Shown: positions 59,986-64,000 of the stretch, in pieces
How positions within the stretch are numbered: the first letter of the stretch is position 1
How the letters are laid out: every line of letters starts with the position of its first letter
Source of the DNA: Nocardia anaemiae NBRC 100462
GTDB taxonomy: Bacteria > Actinomycetota > Actinomycetes > Mycobacteriales > Mycobacteriaceae
Direction of reading: 5' to 3'
NCBI RefSeq assembly: GCF_001612725.1
Contig: NZ_BDAZ01000014.1
Location: forward strand, 62,001-126,000
Length of the DNA: 64,000 nt
The notes under the pieces: model-generated
What the model was told of the DNA's origin: nothing
Database searches by the model: none
What the model saw: the letters and a program-made list of their open reading frames with translations, nothing else
Translations under genes and position numbers: made by a program

Positions 59986-61233
59986 TCAGCCGACGGCCGC
60001 GGCCCGACGGGCGAACCGGCGGCGGCCATCCTGCAGCGCGGTGCGCAGCCCGCGACGCTTACCGCTCACCGGGTCGAAGCTCGGCATAGTGGCGCCGTCG
60101 AATTTGCGCTCCGAGGCGGTCTCGGGGGCGTCGTCGGGGGTCGCGCGCAGGTACTTGTTCGGCAGTGCCAGCTTCAGGATGGTGCGCCAGGCCTTGAAGT
60201 ACTGGACCGGAAGCGAGCCGGTGGTGTAGGGCAGGTCGTACTTCTCGGCCAGCGCGCGCACCCGCACCGCGATATCGGCGTAGCGGTTGCTCGGCAGATC
60301 CGGGAACAGGTGGTGTTCGATCTGATGGCTCAGATTGCCGGTCATGAAGTGCATGACCGGACCGCCGGAGATATTGGCGCTGCCCAGCATCTGGCGCAGA
60401 TACCACTGGCCCTTGGATTCGCCATCGATATCGGCCTTGGTGAATTTCTCCGCGCCGTCGGGGAAGTGGCCGCAGAAGATGACCGCATTGGTCCAGACAT
60501 TGCGGATGATATTGGCGGTCAGGTTCGCGGTGAGCGTCGAGAAGAAGGCGGGCCCGGTGAGCAGCGGGAACAGCAGGTAATCCTTGCCGACCTGCTTGCC
60601 GATCTTGACCAGCACCTCGCGGCGCTTGACCTCGAATGCCGCCCGCTCCGGCGAGCCCTCCTTCAGCCGGTGCACCTTGCCCAGCTCCAGATGCTGGATC
60701 GCGACGCCGTATTCGAAGAACAGCTGCAGCACCAGGTTGTAGACCGGATTGCCGATATTGAACGGCTTCCACCGCTGATCCCGGGTGACGCGCAGCAGAC
60801 CGTAGCCGATGTCGTCGTCCATGCCGAGCACATTGGTGTACTTGTGGTGCAGGTAGTTGTGCGTCTGCTTCCAGTGCTTGGACGGGCCGGTGTTATCCCA
60901 TTCCCAGGTGCTGGAGTGGACTTCCGGATCGTTCATCCAGTCCCACTGCCCGTGCATGACGTTGTGCCCGATCTCCATATTCTCGATGATCTTGGCCGTG
61001 CTGAGCAGGGCCACACCGGCGAGCCAGGCGGGCGGCAGGAAACTGGCGAACAGCACCGCGCGGCCGCTGATCTCGAGCGCACGCTGCAGGCGGATGACAT
61101 TGCGGATATACCGCGCGTCCCGAGCACCGCGCGTGGACTCGATATCGCGCCGGATCGCGTCGAACTCCGCACCGAGCGCCTCCACATCGGCCTCGGTGAG
61201 GTGCGCGTATTCCTTGACATCCGAGATCGCCAT
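59986..61233 (-). CDS. desA3: Membrane acyl-CoA/fatty-acid desaturase (DesA3-type)
   Basis: A 415-residue desaturase with three histidine boxes: GHNVMHGQWDW, THNYLHHKYTN and SHQIEHHLFPD, and about four membrane segments. It introduces a double bond in stearoyl-CoA with electrons from the ferredoxin-reductase-type gene downstream in coordinates but upstream in transcription. It corresponds to Rv3229c by position relative to Rv3230c. ATG 61233 is the start. Two tandem 15-bp repeats upstream (61245-61274) look like operators. Confidence 0.92.
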   Translation of the reverse strand: MAISDVKEYAHLTEADVEALGAEFDAIRRDIESTRGARDARYIRNVIRLQRALEISGRAVLFASFLPPAWLAGVALLSTAKIIENMEIGHNVMHGQWDWMNDPEVHSSTWEWDNTGPSKHWKQTHNYLHHKYTNVLGMDDDIGYGLLRVTRDQRWKPFNIGNPVYNLVLQLFFEYGVAIQHLELGKVHRLKEGSPERAAFEVKRREVLVKIGKQVGKDYLLFPLLTGPAFFSTLTANLTANIIRNVWTNAVIFCGHFPDGAEKFTKADIDGESKGQWYLRQMLGSANISGGPVMHFMTGNLSHQIEHHLFPDLPSNRYADIAVRVRALAEKYDLPYTTGSLPVQYFKAWRTILKLALPNKYLRATPDDAPETASERKFDGATMPSFDPVSGKRRGLRTALQDGRRRFARRAAAVG

Positions 61234-61244
61234 GGGGCTACAGT

Positions 61245-61274
61245 ACCGTAAGTTACGAGACCGTAGGTTGCGAG
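61245..61274. promoter_or_regulatory. Tandem 15-bp operators upstream of desA3
   Basis: ACCGTAAGTTACGAG and ACCGTAGGTTGCGAG stand side by side. Each contains a dyad (CGTAA-G-TTACG; the second is imperfect), ending 12 bp before the start. Typical of a TetR repressor bound as two dimers. Confidence 0.6.
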
Positions 61275-61331
61275 CAGCGGCTCCGAGCTGTGGCAAATCC
61301 CCCATTGCGAATGTGACCGGGGGATGCTAGC

Positions 61332-62747
61332 TCATCGGCGGCGTCGGATACGCCGGATCGCCCGCTCCCGCATGGCCTTTCGCTGCAGTGTCGCCTTCTC
61401 CTGACGTGCCTTTTCCTGCAGCGTCACCTTGGCCTCGCGCAGCACTTCCTTCTCGTGCCGAGCTTTTTCCCGCAGCACCACCTTGGCCTCGTTGAGCGCC
61501 GAACGCAGGCCGCGACGCTTACCGGTCTCGGGGTCGACGGGCAGCCAGTGCGTCTCGTTCCACTTGTCGGCCCAGCGCTCGGCATTCGGCATCGACGGCA
61601 TGGCGGGCAGTGAGACGCCCGCGAACTTGCGCTCCGAGGAGGTCTCCGGTGCGTCATCGGCGGTGCGCTTGAGAAAGCGGTCCGGCAGTGCGAGCTTGTG
61701 GATGGTCCGGAAGGCCAGCAGGTATTGCTTGCCGAGCGAGCCGGTGGTGTAGGGCAGGTCGTACTTGTCGCACAGTTCGCGGACCCGCTCGGCGATTTCC
61801 GGATACCGGTTGCTCGGCAGGTCGGGGAACAGGTGATGTTCGATCTGGTAGCAGAGGTTGCCGCTCATGAAGGCCATCGCGGGTCCGGCCTTGAAATTGG
61901 CGCTGCCCAGCATCTGGCGCAGATACCATTCGCCGCTGGTCTCGCCCTCGAGCTGTTCGATGGTGAATTTCTCCGCGCCGTCGGGGAAGTGGCCGCAGAA
62001 GATCACCGCGTAGGCCCAGAGGTTGCGCACCAGATTGGCGGTCGCGTTCGCCTTCAGCGTCGATGTGAACGCCGGTCCGGTGAGCGCGGGGTAGATCAGG
62101 AAGTCCTTGGCCACCTGACGGCCGATCTTGCGACCGAACTCCCTGTTCGGCTCCGACATCAGCTGTTTGGGCGGCGTGCCGAGGAGCTCCTTCTCGATGC
62201 TCCAGTCGTGCAGCGCGATACCCCATTCGAAGGTGGCCGCGAGCAGGATATTGGCCAGCGGCTGGATCAGATGGATCGGCCGCCACTGCTCGTCGCGGGT
62301 CATCCGCAGGATGCCGAAGCCGAGGTCCTCGTCCTTGCCGAGCACATTGGTGTAGGTGTGGTGCGAATAGTTGTGCGCCCGCCGCCACTGCGCCGAGGGG
62401 CCGGTCATATCCCACTCCCAAGTGCTGGAGTGGATTTCCGGATCGTTCATCCAGTCCCACTGCCCGTGGCTGATGTTGTGCCCGAGCTCCATGTTCTCGA
62501 TGATCTTGGCGACCGAAAGCAGTGCCGTTCCGGTCAGCCAGGCCCACCGATTGCGGCTGCCGAACAGCACGCCGCGCGCGAGCACTTCCAGGCCGCGCTG
62601 CACCGCGATGGTGCGCCGGATGTACTTGGCATCACGCTCGCCGCGAGACAGCTCGACGGAGCGGCGGATGGAATCGAGTTCCTGCCCCAGTGTTTCGATG
62701 TCGGCCGCCGTGAGATGAGCGAACGCCTTGATATCGGTGATGGCCAC
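61332..62747 (-). CDS. Second desaturase with basic helical tail
   Basis: A 471-residue paralogue of the neighbouring desaturase, with histidine boxes GHNISHGQWDW, AHNYSHHTYTN and CYQIEHHLFPD. Its unusual part is the C-terminus: residues 420-471 consist of two 18-residue units (EAKVVLREKARHEKEVLR and a near copy) and then an Arg-rich end. This is not found in the first desaturase. The start GTG 62747 has AAAGGA upstream. It is cotranscribed with the reductase gene. Its substrate may differ from DesA3. Confidence 0.9.
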   Translation of the reverse strand: MAITDIKAFAHLTAADIETLGQELDSIRRSVELSRGERDAKYIRRTIAVQRGLEVLARGVLFGSRNRWAWLTGTALLSVAKIIENMELGHNISHGQWDWMNDPEIHSSTWEWDMTGPSAQWRRAHNYSHHTYTNVLGKDEDLGFGILRMTRDEQWRPIHLIQPLANILLAATFEWGIALHDWSIEKELLGTPPKQLMSEPNREFGRKIGRQVAKDFLIYPALTGPAFTSTLKANATANLVRNLWAYAVIFCGHFPDGAEKFTIEQLEGETSGEWYLRQMLGSANFKAGPAMAFMSGNLCYQIEHHLFPDLPSNRYPEIAERVRELCDKYDLPYTTGSLGKQYLLAFRTIHKLALPDRFLKRTADDAPETSSERKFAGVSLPAMPSMPNAERWADKWNETHWLPVDPETGKRRGLRSALNEAKVVLREKARHEKEVLREAKVTLQEKARQEKATLQRKAMRERAIRRIRRRR

Positions 62748-62827
62748 CGGGGTCCTTTCCCTGACTGGATGTACCTCGAGGGTACCTGTCGGATCCCCCC
62801 GACGGGTTGTCTGCGAGTGTCGCTGTC

Positions 62828-63985
62828 TCAGACGTCGAGGGTGCAGTCGCCCGCGGCGGCCGAGATGCAGGTCTGCACCTTGTCGCCCTCGCGGCGCTCA
62901 TCGCCATTGCGCAGATCGCGGGTATGTCCGGAAGCCAGTGTGACGACGCAGGTTTGGCAGATGCCCATCCGGCAGCCGAACGGCATCTGCACACCGGCGG
63001 ATTCGCCCGCCTCCAGCAGACTGGTCGCGCCATCGACCTCGACAGTGCGACCGGTCTTGCCGAATGTCACGGTGCCACCCTCGCCGACGGCGGAGCGCTC
63101 GATCTCGAAGCGCTCGACATGCAGCCGGTCGCTGATGCCCGCCGCACGCCAGTGCTGTTCGATCTCGTCCAGCATGGCGGCCGGACCGCAGGCCCAGGTC
63201 TGGCGCGCACGCCAATCCGGGAACTGTTCGTCCAATGTGGTCAGGGAGAACCGCCCCTGCTCATCGGTGAGGTGCAGATGCGAGGAGAAGCTGGGGTGGC
63301 GATCGTGCAGATCACGCAGTTCGGCGCCGAACATCACATCGTCGCGGGTGCGCGCCGAGTGCACATGCACGACATCGGTGACCACATCGCGGCGATCCAG
63401 CGCGCGCAGCATGGCCATGACCGGGGTGATACCGCTACCCGCGGTGAGGAACAGCACCTTTTCCGGCGGCGGCGACGGCAGCACGAAACCGCCCTGCGGT
63501 GCGGCCAGCCGGACGATGGTGCCCGCGGCGACCCCGCTGACAAGGTGGCTGGACAGGAAGCCCTCGGGCATCGCCTTGACCGCGATGGAGATCAGGCGCT
63601 TGCCACGGTGTTCCGGATCGGTCCAGTTCGGCGGGCAGGTCAGCGAGTACGAGCGCCAGTGCCAGCGGCCGTCGACCAGGATGCCGATGCCGATGTACTG
63701 ACCCGGCTCGTATTTCCAGTCGAAGCCCCACCCGGGCTTGATGACCAGGGTGGCCGAATCGGCGGTTTCCTTGCGCACCTCGACAATTCGGCCGCGCAGC
63801 TCACGCGCCGACCACAGCGGATTCGCCAGGTGCAGATAGTCGTCGGGCAGCAGTGGCGTGGTGACGCGGGCGACGGCGCCGCGCAGCACGTTCAGCCGTC
63901 CACCGCGTTCGGCGACTTCCGCCGCCGGAGCCTCCAGCCACTCCCGGACCGTGCGCACCGAGAGTGCCGCTTTTTTCAAGACCAT
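62828..63985 (-). CDS. Ferredoxin/FAD oxidoreductase partner of the desaturases
   Basis: A 385-residue electron-transfer flavoprotein. The N-terminal half binds FAD and NAD(P)H ([29 protein letters not shown]), and the C-terminal domain carries a plant-type [2Fe-2S] cluster ([11 protein letters not shown] and a fourth Cys in VQTCIS). This is the Rv3230c-type reductase that supplies DesA3. It is the first gene of the desaturase set in transcription order. ATG 63985 has no strong ribosome site; the upstream region is cut by the window edge. Confidence 0.93.
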   Translation of the reverse strand: MVLKKAALSVRTVREWLEAPAAEVAERGGRLNVLRGAVARVTTPLLPDDYLHLANPLWSARELRGRIVEVRKETADSATLVIKPGWGFDWKYEPGQYIGIGILVDGRWHWRSYSLTCPPNWTDPEHRGKRLISIAVKAMPEGFLSSHLVSGVAAGTIVRLAAPQGGFVLPSPPPEKVLFLTAGSGITPVMAMLRALDRRDVVTDVVHVHSARTRDDVMFGAELRDLHDRHPSFSSHLHLTDEQGRFSLTTLDEQFPDWRARQTWACGPAAMLDEIEQHWRAAGISDRLHVERFEIERSAVGEGGTVTFGKTGRTVEVDGATSLLEAGESAGVQMPFGCRMGICQTCVVTLASGHTRDLRNGDERREGDKVQTCISAAAGDCTLDV

Positions 63986-64000
63986 TGCCGTCGTTCGTCT

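Overview
The window is chromosomal DNA from a high-GC, mycolic-acid-type actinomycete, most likely Nocardia or a close relative. The evidence is an uninterrupted set of Corynebacteriales marker genes: mtrA-mtrB-lpqB, whiB2, fbiA-fbiB (coenzyme F420), the rmlD-wbbL-GDP-mannose pyrophosphorylase cell-wall cluster, manA-manB, an LCP ligase, a DesA3-type desaturase with its reductase, and alkB with two rubredoxins. No tRNA, rRNA, CRISPR array, insertion sequence or phage gene was seen. Product names come from motif reading and remembered family knowledge, not from searches.

Layout. 1-3.4 kb: the end of a FtsX/MacB-type permease and a PAP2-family membrane protein. 3.4-11 kb (minus strand): a four-gene cassette of SWIM/DUF5691 fusion, MoxR-type AAA+ ATPase, DUF5682 protein and VWA protein. 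11.4-14.9 kb: an SMC/Rad50-like ABC ATPase followed by a repeat-rich protein with a HEPN-like tail, a candidate undescribed two-gene system. 15-18.2 kb: small metal- or redox-type proteins and a carboxylesterase. 18.2-23.7 kb: linker-sugar and cell-wall genes, with the LCP ligase and a TIGR03089 protein divergent from them. 23.8-33 kb: P450, thioredoxin-reductase-like flavoprotein, cupin regulator, a CitA/CitB-type two-component system beside a DctA transporter, a TetR regulator and a CrtI-like oxidoreductase. 33.1-43.4 kb: cation efflux, mannose metabolism, whiB2, F420 biosynthesis, Nudix. 43.5-47.3 kb: alkane hydroxylation. 47.4-56 kb: ahcY, tmk, mtrAB-lpqB, ComF, long-form hpf. 56.2-57.3 kb: two XRE-type regulators. 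57.7-64 kb: thiolase, BluB, two acyl desaturases and their ferredoxin-reductase partner.

How genes work together. GDP-mannose pyrophosphorylase, manA and manB feed mannose donors for lipoglycans. RmlD and WbbL build the rhamnose linker between peptidoglycan and arabinogalactan, and the LCP protein probably joins the polymers. AlkB plus two rubredoxins start alkane oxidation, FadI ends beta-oxidation, and the desaturases modify acyl chains. MtrA-MtrB-LpqB couples envelope state to division.

Two observations stand out. First, a family of 57-84 bp elements sits between cotranscribed genes (rmlD/wbbL, fbiA/fbiB, fbiB/Nudix, alkB/rubA, and twice in mtrA/mtrB) and before dctA and the thioredoxin-reductase-like gene. 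The copies share a reading frame that starts near the upstream stop codon and normally ends in a GTGA or ATGA overlap with the downstream start, as described for mycobacterial MIRUs. Second, the 3' end of manB has been tandemly copied in 111-bp units to make a 115-codon frame that is read in a different phase from manB and overlaps the next gene's start by ATGA.
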